DNA of 64,000 nt from an uncultured Clostridia bacterium (GTDB lineage: Bacteria; Bacillota; Clostridia; TANB77; CAG-508). A model generated the notes under the pieces. It was not told where the DNA came from. It saw only the letters and a list, made by a program, of their open reading frames with translations, and made no database searches. This document shows positions 52,235-60,607 of the stretch, one piece after another. Position numbers and translations under genes: made by a program. The stretch is from assembly GCA_948678575.1 (NCBI GenBank), contig CAPPGO010000003.1:1-64000 (forward strand), in the 5' to 3' direction. Numbering within the stretch: the stretch's first letter is position 1; each line of letters opens with the position of its first letter.

Positions 52235-52819
52235 ATGATAGTAAAAAATGCACAATTTGAGATTTCAGCAGTAGGTCCAAAACAATATCCAAAAGGAGAT
52301 TTATCTGAGGTTGTATTAGTAGGAAAATCTAATGTAGGAAAATCATCTTTCGTAAATACTTTATGTAACAGAAAAAATTTAGCTAGGACAAGTAATACCC
52401 CAGGAAAAACAAGACAAATTAATTTTTACAATATAGATGAAAAATTCTATTTAGTAGATTTGCCTGGATATGGTTTTAGTAAGATGTCAAAAGAAGAAAA
52501 AGTTACTTCTGGTAGATTTATTGAAGAATATTTAGCTAAAAGAGAGAACATTGCTCTTATTGTATTAGTATTAGATATTAGACATAAACCAACAGAAGAT
52601 GATTTGCTTATGTATAAATTTATTGCAAGTTCTAATTTACCTTTTATGGTAGTTACAAACAAAGCAGATAAAATTGCTATTACAAAAGTTGAAACAGCAG
52701 TAAATGAAATTAAAGAATATTTAGGAATTTCATATAGTACAATTATTCCTTTTTCAGCAGAAAGAAAAATATATACAGAAAAAGCTTGGGAAAATATAGA
52801 AAAATTTTTAAATTTATAG
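52235..52819 (+). CDS. engB: Ribosome biogenesis GTP-binding protein EngB/YsxC
   Basis: The 194-aa GTPase has G1 GKSNVGKSSFVN, G2 region SNTPGKTRQINFY, G3 DLPGYGFSK, G4 TNKADK and G5 FSAERK. EngB is needed for late 50S assembly. Length is typical. AAGGAG precedes ATG. Confidence 0.95.
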   Translation: MIVKNAQFEISAVGPKQYPKGDLSEVVLVGKSNVGKSSFVNTLCNRKNLARTSNTPGKTRQINFYNIDEKFYLVDLPGYGFSKMSKEEKVTSGRFIEEYLAKRENIALIVLVLDIRHKPTEDDLLMYKFIASSNLPFMVVTNKADKIAITKVETAVNEIKEYLGISYSTIIPFSAERKIYTEKAWENIEKFLNL

Positions 52820-52862
52820 AATAAATATAATTCTTCTCGTATAAAATATTTATGGTGATTTT

Positions 52863-53111
52863 ATGCGAGAAGAATTTATTAAAGAATCTAAAATTGTTGA
52901 TAAATCTGATGATGAAAAAGAATTAGATTTATATGAAGAAATTGAAATTTCTAAAAAGAAATTAAAAGCTTATTATGAAAATATGAATTTTGCAACTGGA
53001 AATTTGATAGACTATTTTAGCTATCAAATAAAAGCAGAACAAGCAAAATTTGCTTATTTAATGAAAGAAGTAAAAGCAAAGATGGAGAAAGAAAATGGAG
53101 AAAAAGTTTGA
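52863..53111 (+). CDS. DUF2508-like small protein
   Basis: The 82-aa charged helical protein ends with GNLIDYFSYQIKAEQAKFAYLMKEVKAK, which resembles the DUF2508 (YaaL-like) pattern in which a short helix pair carries LIDY and Y-x-x-L positions. Function unknown. It overlaps the next gene by 17 bases. Confidence 0.65.
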   Translation: MREEFIKESKIVDKSDDEKELDLYEEIEISKKKLKAYYENMNFATGNLIDYFSYQIKAEQAKFAYLMKEVKAKMEKENGEKV

Positions 53112-53655
53112 GTTATGTCTTATCTTAGGCAGATATAATCATTTTCATAATGGACATAAAATGTTAGTAGATATAGCAAGAATTTTAAGCAAAAAAACAC
53201 TTATTTTAATAGGATCTAGTAATATAAGTGGAACATCTAGAAATCCATACACATTAGAACTTAGAAAAAAAATAATAAATGAAATATATGGAGAATATGA
53301 TGATGTTATAATTAGTGATTTAGAAGACTTGACTAATGAAAATGATATAAGTTTTGAATGGGGAGATTATCTACTAGAAAATGCTACTAAAAAAGCTAAT
53401 CAAAAACCAGATCTTATGATATATGGAAAAGATGAGAGTAGAAAAGGATGGTTTAGAGAAGAAGCAGTAAAAGACATAACTGAATTGGTAGTATCTAGAA
53501 ATAAAATAAAAGTTTCAGCTACATATTTAAGAGAATTAATAGAAAAAGATGATTTTGAAAATTGGAGCCAGTTTGTGCCAAAAGAAATACATAAATTTTA
53601 TCCTGAATTAAGTCAGGAATTGTTGAAAATTGTCAAACATACTACACATAATTAA
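53095..53655 (+). CDS. Nucleotidyltransferase, NMN adenylyltransferase-like
   Basis: The 186-aa protein has the nucleotidyltransferase core LILGRYNHFHNGHKMLVDIA (HxGH-type HNGH), LILIGSSNISGTSRNPYTLELRK, and a C-terminal KVSATYLRELIEKDD, the ISxTxLR-like ATP site. It resembles NadM/NadR-type NMN adenylyltransferases. Substrate is inferred. The start lies inside the end of the preceding gene, with GGAGAAAG upstream of it. Confidence 0.78.
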   Translation: MEKKFELCLILGRYNHFHNGHKMLVDIARILSKKTLILIGSSNISGTSRNPYTLELRKKIINEIYGEYDDVIISDLEDLTNENDISFEWGDYLLENATKKANQKPDLMIYGKDESRKGWFREEAVKDITELVVSRNKIKVSATYLRELIEKDDFENWSQFVPKEIHKFYPELSQELLKIVKHTTHN

Positions 53656-53656
53656 G

Positions 53657-53685
53657 TTGACATAAATTAAAGACCATTATATAAT
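53657..53685 (+). promoter_or_regulatory. Promoter of the recombinase gene
   Basis: TTGACA (53657-53662), 17 bases, TATAAT (53680-53685): a perfect consensus. Confidence 0.8.
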
Positions 53686-53723
53686 TAATCTTTGAAATTC
53701 ATTAATAAGAAGGAGGATTAATT

Positions 53724-54650
53724 ATGTTAATGACGCAAAAATTAGCACAAAAGAAGAAAATTTATTTTGGTGATATGGCAAATAGTTGGCTATTGTATAA
53801 AAAACTGACAGTTAAAATGTCGACTTATTATAATTACAAATACATAGTAGACAATTATTTGAATAAAAAGTTTAAGGATTATAGATTAGAAGAATTCTTA
53901 GATTTTAACATAAATCCAACAATTTTAGAACTTTCAGAGAAGTTATCTCCAAAGACGATAAAGGGGATTGTTTCGACACTTGTTTCAATCTTAAATTATG
54001 CAGAAGAAAAATATAAAGTAAGATTTCACTTAGAACCGGTGGCAATGCCAAAACCTAAAATATATGAACTACAAGTTTTAACGCCAAGAGAACAAGTAAA
54101 GTTAGAACAATTTTGCTTAAACAGTTATGAACAAAAATATATAGGCATAGTGATAGCTTTATATACAGGTATGCGAATTGGCGAGTTATGTGCACTTACC
54201 TGGGGAAATATTGATCTGAAAAATAAAAGAATTCAAGTAACAAAAACTCTTCAAAGAATCTATTTACAAAAAAGTAAAACTCAAATACTTATTGACAGTC
54301 CAAAATCTAGTAAATCTATAAGAAAAATTCCAATGAATGACAAGGTTTTTGAAATTTTAAAAAATCTTAAAAATAAAAATGAAGATACAGATTTCTTATT
54401 AACAGGAGATAAGAGATATATTGAACCAAGAAGATACCAATATTCATTTAGTAAGGTATTAAAAGAACTTGGGTTAAAAGATTACAATTTTCATATATTA
54501 AGACATACTTTTGCAACGAATTGTATAAAAGTAGGTATGGATCCTAAATCTTTGAGTGAAATTTTAGGTCATTCTACTGTTAATATAACTTTAAATAAAT
54601 ATGTACATTCATCAGATAAAATAAAGAAAAAATTTCTTCAAAAATTATAG
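53724..54650 (+). CDS. Tyrosine recombinase (phage-type integrase)
   Basis: The 308-aa protein has an N-terminal SAM-like DNA-binding domain (about 10-110) and a catalytic domain: GIVIALYTGMRIGELCALTW (catalytic Arg), HILRHTFATNCI (HxxR), LGHSTVNITLNKYVHS (the last His and nucleophile Tyr). All key residues are present. No phage, conjugation or resistance genes and no clear att repeats are nearby, so it is an orphan: either a remnant of an island or a domesticated recombinase. Codon use is native. AGGAGG precedes ATG. Confidence 0.88.
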   Translation: MLMTQKLAQKKKIYFGDMANSWLLYKKLTVKMSTYYNYKYIVDNYLNKKFKDYRLEEFLDFNINPTILELSEKLSPKTIKGIVSTLVSILNYAEEKYKVRFHLEPVAMPKPKIYELQVLTPREQVKLEQFCLNSYEQKYIGIVIALYTGMRIGELCALTWGNIDLKNKRIQVTKTLQRIYLQKSKTQILIDSPKSSKSIRKIPMNDKVFEILKNLKNKNEDTDFLLTGDKRYIEPRRYQYSFSKVLKELGLKDYNFHILRHTFATNCIKVGMDPKSLSEILGHSTVNITLNKYVHSSDKIKKKFLQKL

Positions 54651-54712
54651 ACTTTTATTTTGTTTTTATATATAATATGGTATAGTAAGTCGAATTATGG
54701 AGGAATGTTCTT

Positions 54713-56797
54713 ATGTACGAGAGAAGCGCAATAGTGTTAGAGAGATATTTTGAAAATTTGTTTGGTATTAATAAACCAAGTAATTTAGTTCAAAATTATA
54801 AGAATTATTGTGAATTATTTGAAAAATTTAATAATTTTCAAATTGCTAATAATGCAGAATTTACGGCACTAGAAGAATTTCAAGCTTCTGAAACAGCAAT
54901 TGAAGATATACAATCACAAGAAGAGAAATTGTATAAGAAAAATGCTAAGTATGAGTACAGTAGAGATTTAATATTTAATGATATTTCTCAAAAACCAGAC
55001 GAAATTGAAAAATGTATGGAGAAAATAGAAGGAGACATTGCAAAAACACAAAATTCGCTAGTTACTTTAAGAGAAAAGTTTATAGAGGCAGTTAGAAATT
55101 ACAATGAAAAAAAATCAATGTTGTCAAAATGTAAAAAAAATAGAAAGAATGCAGAAGCCGAATACAATGCTATTTTTGAAGTAACAAAACAAAATATTGA
55201 AAATATACCAGAAGAATACATAGCTGTTGCAAAAGCTTTTTCAGCAGAAGAAGGACAAGAACATTTAATTGATGTAATGATTGAAAATGGTAAAGACGAA
55301 AAAATACCTTTTAATAATTCAGTAGTTAGAAATGCTGTTAAAGTTGCTTTTGATATTCAACAAAGATTTATTGAAACTTATATTGATACATATAATAAAA
55401 CAAACAAATTAATATCAGAGCTTTTAGAAGGTGCTGTTAGTGTAGAATTACACGAAAAAACAGTTAGAAATACAGCAGTAAAGTTTAATTTTTTAAATGC
55501 AGAAAAGGACTATTTAGTTCAATTTTTAGACTATGAAAGAATAATGGTTATACATGGAAAAAGAATGCATAGAAATTTAATGCTAGAAGCATGTGATAAT
55601 TTCAATACAGATATTGCTCAAATAGATAATTTATATACTCTTCTAAGCAAAGAAATAGCTAATAAATCTACTAAAAAAGCTTACAAAGAATTGTATAACA
55701 AATCATATTTAATAGATATTGAAGAAAACGACGAAAAATTCAAAAAAGAAAAGAATAAAATTAATTTATCAACTGCAACAATTATGAATACTAATTATTG
55801 GAGAATAGAAGGTATAAAGAATATTTATACAGTATTTTATAAAGATGTTGTTGAAGTTTTTGGAAAAACACTTGATGAATTTGAAGTTCCAAAAAATCCA
55901 GATGAATTAGAAAATGAAGAATCTTTATTTGAAAGTAGTATAGAAAAAGAGGAAGCAATTGCTGAGAAAGTTATACCTGAGGAAAAGGCAGTAGTTATTG
56001 AACAAGTTTCAGAAGATGCACCAGCTCTTCCTGGCATGGCAGAGGCAATCGAAGAAAGCGAAAAGGAAACAGCTAAAAAAACAAAAAGCAAAGAAAAATC
56101 TTCAAAGAAAAAAGAAGATAAAATTCAAGTAGTAGAAGAAGTTGAAATTGAAGAAAAAGAAACTGCAATTCAAGAAATAGAAATTGAACCTGAGGTTGCG
56201 CCAAAGAAGAAAAAAGCTAAAAAGGTTAAAAGATATACTAGAAAAAAAGAGCCAAAAGAAAATATTATTAATGCAGTAATCGAAAAAGCAAAAGTGCCAA
56301 TAATCGAAGAACAATTTAATGAAGAACCATCAGCAGTAGAATCAGTTATTGAAGATACATCTTATAATGATGTTTTTGATGAAATTGAAACTGAACCAGA
56401 TATATTTGGAGAAAAATATAGAGATATAGAAAAACAAATAGCTGAATTAGATGATTTAGATGACATAGATGAAATGGTAAATGCTAAGGTAGAAGCTCTT
56501 AAAGCTAATAGTATTCAAAAAGCAGATAAAAAAGAAGATATACAAGAAATAGAGTTAGATAATCTTGATGAATTAGGTGAAGATATGCCTTATGAAGATG
56601 AGGACATACCTTACGAAGAAGAATCAATTTTTGAAAACATCGATAATGAAGATTATGAAGAATTAAACTTGAAAAAAATTGAAACAAAAGAATCTAAGAA
56701 AACAAGTAAAAAAACTACTAAACAAAAGAAAAATGGACTATTAAAAAATATTATGAAGTTGAATGCAAAAGATAATAAAAAAGTAACAGCAAATTAG
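54713..56797 (+). CDS. Long coiled-coil/acidic hypothetical protein, 694 aa
   Basis: I do not recognise this protein. Residues ~1-400 are helical with heptad-like segments (KCMEKIEGDIAKTQNSLVTL, REKFIEAVRNYNEKKSML). Residues ~400-650 are disordered and alternate acidic stretches (EEVEIEEKETAIQEIEIE, DIPYEEESIFENID) with basic ones (KKKKAKKVKRYTRKKEPKE). The end is basic. No signal peptide or membrane segment is present. AGGAGG-like site before ATG. Ten bases separate it from the glycosyltransferase gene, so the two may be one unit. It may be a scaffold or cytoskeletal-type protein. Confidence 0.75.
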   Translation: MYERSAIVLERYFENLFGINKPSNLVQNYKNYCELFEKFNNFQIANNAEFTALEEFQASETAIEDIQSQEEKLYKKNAKYEYSRDLIFNDISQKPDEIEKCMEKIEGDIAKTQNSLVTLREKFIEAVRNYNEKKSMLSKCKKNRKNAEAEYNAIFEVTKQNIENIPEEYIAVAKAFSAEEGQEHLIDVMIENGKDEKIPFNNSVVRNAVKVAFDIQQRFIETYIDTYNKTNKLISELLEGAVSVELHEKTVRNTAVKFNFLNAEKDYLVQFLDYERIMVIHGKRMHRNLMLEACDNFNTDIAQIDNLYTLLSKEIANKSTKKAYKELYNKSYLIDIEENDEKFKKEKNKINLSTATIMNTNYWRIEGIKNIYTVFYKDVVEVFGKTLDEFEVPKNPDELENEESLFESSIEKEEAIAEKVIPEEKAVVIEQVSEDAPALPGMAEAIEESEKETAKKTKSKEKSSKKKEDKIQVVEEVEIEEKETAIQEIEIEPEVAPKKKKAKKVKRYTRKKEPKENIINAVIEKAKVPIIEEQFNEEPSAVESVIEDTSYNDVFDEIETEPDIFGEKYRDIEKQIAELDDLDDIDEMVNAKVEALKANSIQKADKKEDIQEIELDNLDELGEDMPYEDEDIPYEEESIFENIDNEDYEELNLKKIETKESKKTSKKTTKQKKNGLLKNIMKLNAKDNKKVTAN

Positions 56798-56806
56798 GAG
56801 AATAGA

Positions 56807-57745
56807 ATGGATAAATTATCAATTGTAGTACCTTGTTATAATGAAGAAAATGTTATTGAGACTTTTTATAATAAACTTATGGAAATAACTGAAAAAATTT
56901 CAGACAAGTATGATTACGAAGTTATATTTGTTGATGATGGAAGTAAAGATGAAACTTTTCCAAAAATGAAAAATTTAAGAGCAAAAAATGATAAAATCAA
57001 AATTATTAGTTTTTCTAGAAATTTTGGAAAAGAAGCTGGAATTCATGCTGGACTAAGTAATAGTACAGGAGAACTTACAGTTGTTATGGATGCTGATCTT
57101 CAACATCCACCAGAAATTATTTTAGAAATGCTTAAATACATTGAAGAAGGATATGATACAGTAGCAACAAGAAGAAAAAATAGAAAAGGTGAACCAGTAT
57201 TCAAAAGTTTTTGTGCTAGAATGTTTTACAAATTAATTAATAATTTTATGGAAGTAAAATTAGAAGAGGGTGCACAAGATTTTAGAATGATGAAAAGAAA
57301 TGTTGTAGATGCAATTCTTTCACTTGATGAATATAACAGATTTTCAAAAGGTATATTTAATTGGGTAGGTTTTAAATGCAAATATATTGAAATTGATAAT
57401 GTAAAAAGAGTAGCTGGTAAAACAAAATGGAGTTTTAGCTCATTATGGAAATATGCAATGGAAGGTATAACTTCATTTACTACTGCACCATTAAAAATAG
57501 CAATATTTATTGGAATTTTTGTATTTATAGTATCAACAATATTTGCTTTTACAATAATTGTACAAACATTAATAATGGGAAAAGATGTACCAGGTTATGC
57601 TTCAACAATAGTTTCTGTATTATTTATGGGAGCTATACAATTACTTTGCATTGGAATTCTTAGTGAGTATATCTCAAAAATGTATATGGAAATAAAAAAT
57701 AGACCAAAATACATTATAAGAGATAAAATTGATAATGAAAAATAG
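56807..57745 (+). CDS. Family 2 glycosyltransferase with two C-terminal membrane helices
   Basis: The 312-aa protein has a GT-A domain: LSIVVPCYNEENVIETFY, VIFVDDGSKDET, MDADLQHPPEII (DxD-like), and QDFRMMKRNVVDAI. Two membrane helices follow (about 230-252 and 265-290). This is the GtrB/DPM1-like layout, in which sugar is transferred to undecaprenyl phosphate. The acceptor is inferred. The gene ends at a strong terminator. Confidence 0.9.
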   Translation: MDKLSIVVPCYNEENVIETFYNKLMEITEKISDKYDYEVIFVDDGSKDETFPKMKNLRAKNDKIKIISFSRNFGKEAGIHAGLSNSTGELTVVMDADLQHPPEIILEMLKYIEEGYDTVATRRKNRKGEPVFKSFCARMFYKLINNFMEVKLEEGAQDFRMMKRNVVDAILSLDEYNRFSKGIFNWVGFKCKYIEIDNVKRVAGKTKWSFSSLWKYAMEGITSFTTAPLKIAIFIGIFVFIVSTIFAFTIIVQTLIMGKDVPGYASTIVSVLFMGAIQLLCIGILSEYISKMYMEIKNRPKYIIRDKIDNEK

Positions 57746-57746
57746 T

Positions 57747-57780
57747 AAAAAGGAATGTTTTTAACATTCCTTTTTTATTT
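57747..57780 (+). terminator. Rho-independent terminator
   Basis: AAAAGGAATGT and ACATTCCTTTT arms with a short loop and T-run. It lies between convergent genes and could also serve pdaA. Confidence 0.88.
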
Positions 57781-57797
57781 TATGGATTTGAAATTTT

Positions 57798-58575
57798 TTA
57801 TTCAAAATCATTTAAACTTGCGAATTCATAACCCATATTTCTAGCTTCATTTATAAAATCTTCTAGTAAAACCATGTTGTCTTTTGAAGTAGAATGTACT
57901 AAAAGTACAGCTCCATTGTGAAGATTATCTAAAAGTTTTTTCTTTCCATATTCAAAGCGACCTTGATTTGCAGTATTCCAATCGTCATAGGCATTAGACC
58001 AAAGAACTGTTGTATATCCCAAATTTTTTACAAAATTAACTGTGTAGTCATTAAATTCTCCCTTTGGTGGTCTAAAATATTTCATTTCATATCCTGTTTT
58101 TTCTTGGACAGCGATGTGTAAATTCATAATTTCATTTTTTAATTCTTCATCTGTAAGAGAAGTAATATCTTTATGATTTACTGTATGATTTCCAACTTCG
58201 TGACCATCTTTTATCATTTGCATAACTAAATCTTCCGCAGTATTTAGATAATGTGCAGTAATAAAAAAAGTTGCTTTGACATTTGTTTTTTTCAAAGTAT
58301 CTAGGATATTTTGAGTATAACCAGCTTCATATCCAGAATCAAAAGTAAGATAAATTTTTTTGCTATCTTTATTACCCATTGCAATTCCGATTATATTTTT
58401 CTAATACTTTTAAAGGTTTAATATCTAAATTAGGTTGCTCGTGATTTTTGCCACGGCAGAATCCCCAAGCATATTTTTCATCATTAGTATTTGCAAAAGT
58501 GGACAAAGAAAATTGAAGTAATACTGCTAGAATAACAACAGAAATATATAATATTTTTGTAAGTTTACTGTTCAT
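57798..58575 (-). CDS. pdaA: PdaA-like polysaccharide deacetylase, needs +1 frameshift at CGG
   Basis: The start is ATG 58575 after GGAGG. Signal-like residues 1-28 are followed by KYAWGFCRGKNHEQPNLDI, a PdaA hallmark, then LEKYN and CGG at 58389. A +1 shift gives YN-GIAMGNKDSKKIYLTFDSGYEAGYT (catalytic Asp), GHEVGNHTVNHKD (metal His pair), YFRPPKGEFN, LWSNAYDDWN and GAVLLVHST. The repaired length is 258 aa, as for PdaA. PdaA removes the acetyl group from muramic acid to make the delta-lactam of spore cortex. A polysaccharide deacetylase of other role is possible. Confidence 0.88.
58387..58389 (-). other. CGG +1 frameshift site in pdaA
   Basis: On the minus strand AAT is followed by CGG AAT in frame (codon 63, 186 bases from the start). 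A +1 shift reads GGA ATT GCA ATG, joining both halves. Without it the frame stops at TAA four codons on. Confidence 0.86.
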
Positions 58576-58669
58576 ACATAACCTCCATAAAATTATTGAT
58601 ACTATTATATTGAGTATTTACAAAAAATATGATAAAATAACTAAGTAAAATTTTAAAAGGGGATAGACT

Positions 58670-59179
58670 ATGAAATTTTTAGATAAAATAATAAATGCTG
58701 AATTAGAAGAAAAATTTTTCAAAAGAGTAGTTTTTGCTTCTATAATTATTATTTTGCTATTTTTATTTATTGTATTTCTAAATTTTGGAATAATGCCAAA
58801 TTATATTGTTGACCAAGATGCAGATACTAAAAATGATGGTAAAGTTGAATATAGAATTGATAGTATTTCGACAGGCAGAAAATATATTGAGATAACAGGT
58901 TGGGCATATAGAAAAGGACAAAATTTAGGATATTTTGATAATAGATTTGTTATTAGAAATGAGGAAACACATAAATATAAAGTATTAAATACAGAAATGC
59001 AAATAGTAGATGAATTCTTTTCAATAGATGGAAAATATGATTGTAGACGAGCAGGAATGTATGCAAAGTCATTAGCTTTTGGTTTGTCAAAAGGTTTATA
59101 TCAAATCTTTATAGAATACAAGAGTGATGATGAAAACATATTGTTTGACACAGGAATTTTATTCAATTATGGACAATAA
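58670..59179 (+). CDS. Single-pass membrane protein, unknown
   Basis: The 169-aa protein has one membrane helix (about 20-42) and an exported beta-rich domain with SISTGRKYIEITGWAYRKGQNL and KGLYQIFIEYKSDD. The GWA motif recalls extracytoplasmic domains beside surface-polysaccharide genes, but I cannot name the family. A GGGG site precedes ATG. It is in one unit with the next membrane protein. Confidence 0.7.
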   Translation: MKFLDKIINAELEEKFFKRVVFASIIIILLFLFIVFLNFGIMPNYIVDQDADTKNDGKVEYRIDSISTGRKYIEITGWAYRKGQNLGYFDNRFVIRNEETHKYKVLNTEMQIVDEFFSIDGKYDCRRAGMYAKSLAFGLSKGLYQIFIEYKSDDENILFDTGILFNYGQ

Positions 59180-59197
59180 CTAATGGGGTATTAGAAT

Positions 59198-60589
59198 ATG
59201 AAATTTATAAAAAACTTAAATGAGAAAGTAAAGAAAATATTTGATGGCGATTATAGAGGTATTGCAATATTATTTATCTTGCAATTTATTCTATTTATTT
59301 CTATTAAACCAATCAGATATGATGATGCTTTTTATATACAATCTATAACAGGAGTTCCAGTTATAAGCTTTGTTTGTGCAAGATATCAAAGCTGGACTTC
59401 AAGAGTGCTTATTGAAGCAACTCTTGGTATAATATTTAGAAGTTCAAAGTTTATCTGGACTTTTGGAACAATATTTTTTATGACTTTGATAGGATATTCA
59501 ATGTCAAAATTATTTGTTAAAAAAGATAATAAAAAAGAACTTATTATGATGATTTTGTGGCTAGTTATATTATATCCAGTAGAAAGAATGTCTAGTGCTG
59601 GATGGGCGGCAACAACAGTTAATTATATTTGGCCATTATCACTAGCATTATTTTCATTAATATCAATCAGAAAAGCTTATGATAAAGAAAAAATAAAAAT
59701 ATTACCAGGCTTAATGTATGCAGTTGCAACAATATATGCTTGTAACCAAGAGCAAATGTGTGCAGTTTTAGTAGTAACATATCTTTTATTTACAATAATT
59801 TTAACAGTTAGAGATAAAAGAAAAGTTAGTCCATTTATGTATTTGCAAACATTTCTTGCAATAGCAAGTTTTATATTTATAGTAACAACTCCTGGAAATG
59901 CAATTAGACAACATGAAGAAGTTGTTAATTATTTTCCAGAATTTACAGATATGACATCAATTGAAAAAGTAATATTAGGCATTACTACAACAATGGGAGA
60001 AATGCTTTCTAAGTATTGTATAACATTTACAATATTCACACTTGTTCTTCTAATTTATATTTGGGATAATTACAAAGACAGACTAATTAGAGGAATATCA
60101 GCTGTGCCATTTACGATAGCAATAGTACTAGGCTTTGCAAGTCCAATTACAGAAAAACTTTCAGTAACAATTTCTTGGATAAGAGAAAATTTTGTTAAAG
60201 AAACTAACTTAATTAATCCATCATCATATACTTATTTAGGAAGTTATGTAGAATTATTAATATCAGTAATAGTAATTATGTGTATATTTATTAGTTTATT
60301 TTTAATATTTAAGAGACTAAAAAATAATATTGCATTTTATGTATTTGGATGTGGTTTAGTTACAAGACTTGTTTTAGGATTTTCACCAACAGTGTTTGTT
60401 TCAACTAATAGAACTTGTGTGTTTTTAGAATTTGCTTGTCTAATTTGTACACTTTTAATTTGGCAAGAATTTATAAAAAAAGCCGAGAAAAAGAGTAAAA
60501 CAAGAGTATATAATGTTGTAGTTTGGACATCAATTGTACAATATATAGTATCACTAGCATTCATATATATTTCGCATATAAATGTTTAA
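59198..60589 (+). CDS. Polytopic membrane protein, DUF6056-like
   Basis: The 463-aa protein has about eleven hydrophobic segments. The early loop PIRYDDAFYIQSITG and RYQSWTSRVLIEATLG, and later SSAGWAATTVNYIWPLSLALF, resemble the DUF6056 group of membrane proteins that lie with surface glycan genes and may be GT-C-like. The function is not established. It follows the 58670 gene by 18 bases and precedes clpB. Confidence 0.72.
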   Translation: MKFIKNLNEKVKKIFDGDYRGIAILFILQFILFISIKPIRYDDAFYIQSITGVPVISFVCARYQSWTSRVLIEATLGIIFRSSKFIWTFGTIFFMTLIGYSMSKLFVKKDNKKELIMMILWLVILYPVERMSSAGWAATTVNYIWPLSLALFSLISIRKAYDKEKIKILPGLMYAVATIYACNQEQMCAVLVVTYLLFTIILTVRDKRKVSPFMYLQTFLAIASFIFIVTTPGNAIRQHEEVVNYFPEFTDMTSIEKVILGITTTMGEMLSKYCITFTIFTLVLLIYIWDNYKDRLIRGISAVPFTIAIVLGFASPITEKLSVTISWIRENFVKETNLINPSSYTYLGSYVELLISVIVIMCIFISLFLIFKRLKNNIAFYVFGCGLVTRLVLGFSPTVFVSTNRTCVFLEFACLICTLLIWQEFIKKAEKKSKTRVYNVVVWTSIVQYIVSLAFIYISHINV

Positions 60590-60607
60590 AATTTAGGAGG
60601 ACAAAGG

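Noticed and set aside
53724..54650. Prophage around the recombinase
   Set aside because: No structural, lysis, replication or repressor genes flank it. The neighbours are chromosomal-type genes.
57445..57663. Second open frame inside the glycosyltransferase
   Set aside because: It is an out-of-frame shadow with AT-driven Asn/Ile/Cys composition and no start signal.
9205..58389. The eight gene breaks as random sequencing or assembly errors
   Set aside because: Random insertions would affect different bases and codon phases. All eight are a single C directly before the GG of a glycine codon, creating an in-frame CGG. GG in other phases (for example TGG or AGG codons) is not affected. A systematic base-calling artefact cannot be fully excluded without reads.
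9205..58389. Simple reassignment of CGG to another amino acid (for example Trp or Gln)
   Set aside because: Reassignment would keep the zero frame, which hits stop codons within a few codons at most sites. The frame itself must change. Trp is encoded by TGG throughout.
9085..58575. The seven interrupted genes as pseudogenes
   Set aside because: Apart from the single +1 sites there are no stop codons, deletions or lost motifs, ribosome binding sites are intact, and repaired lengths match the families.
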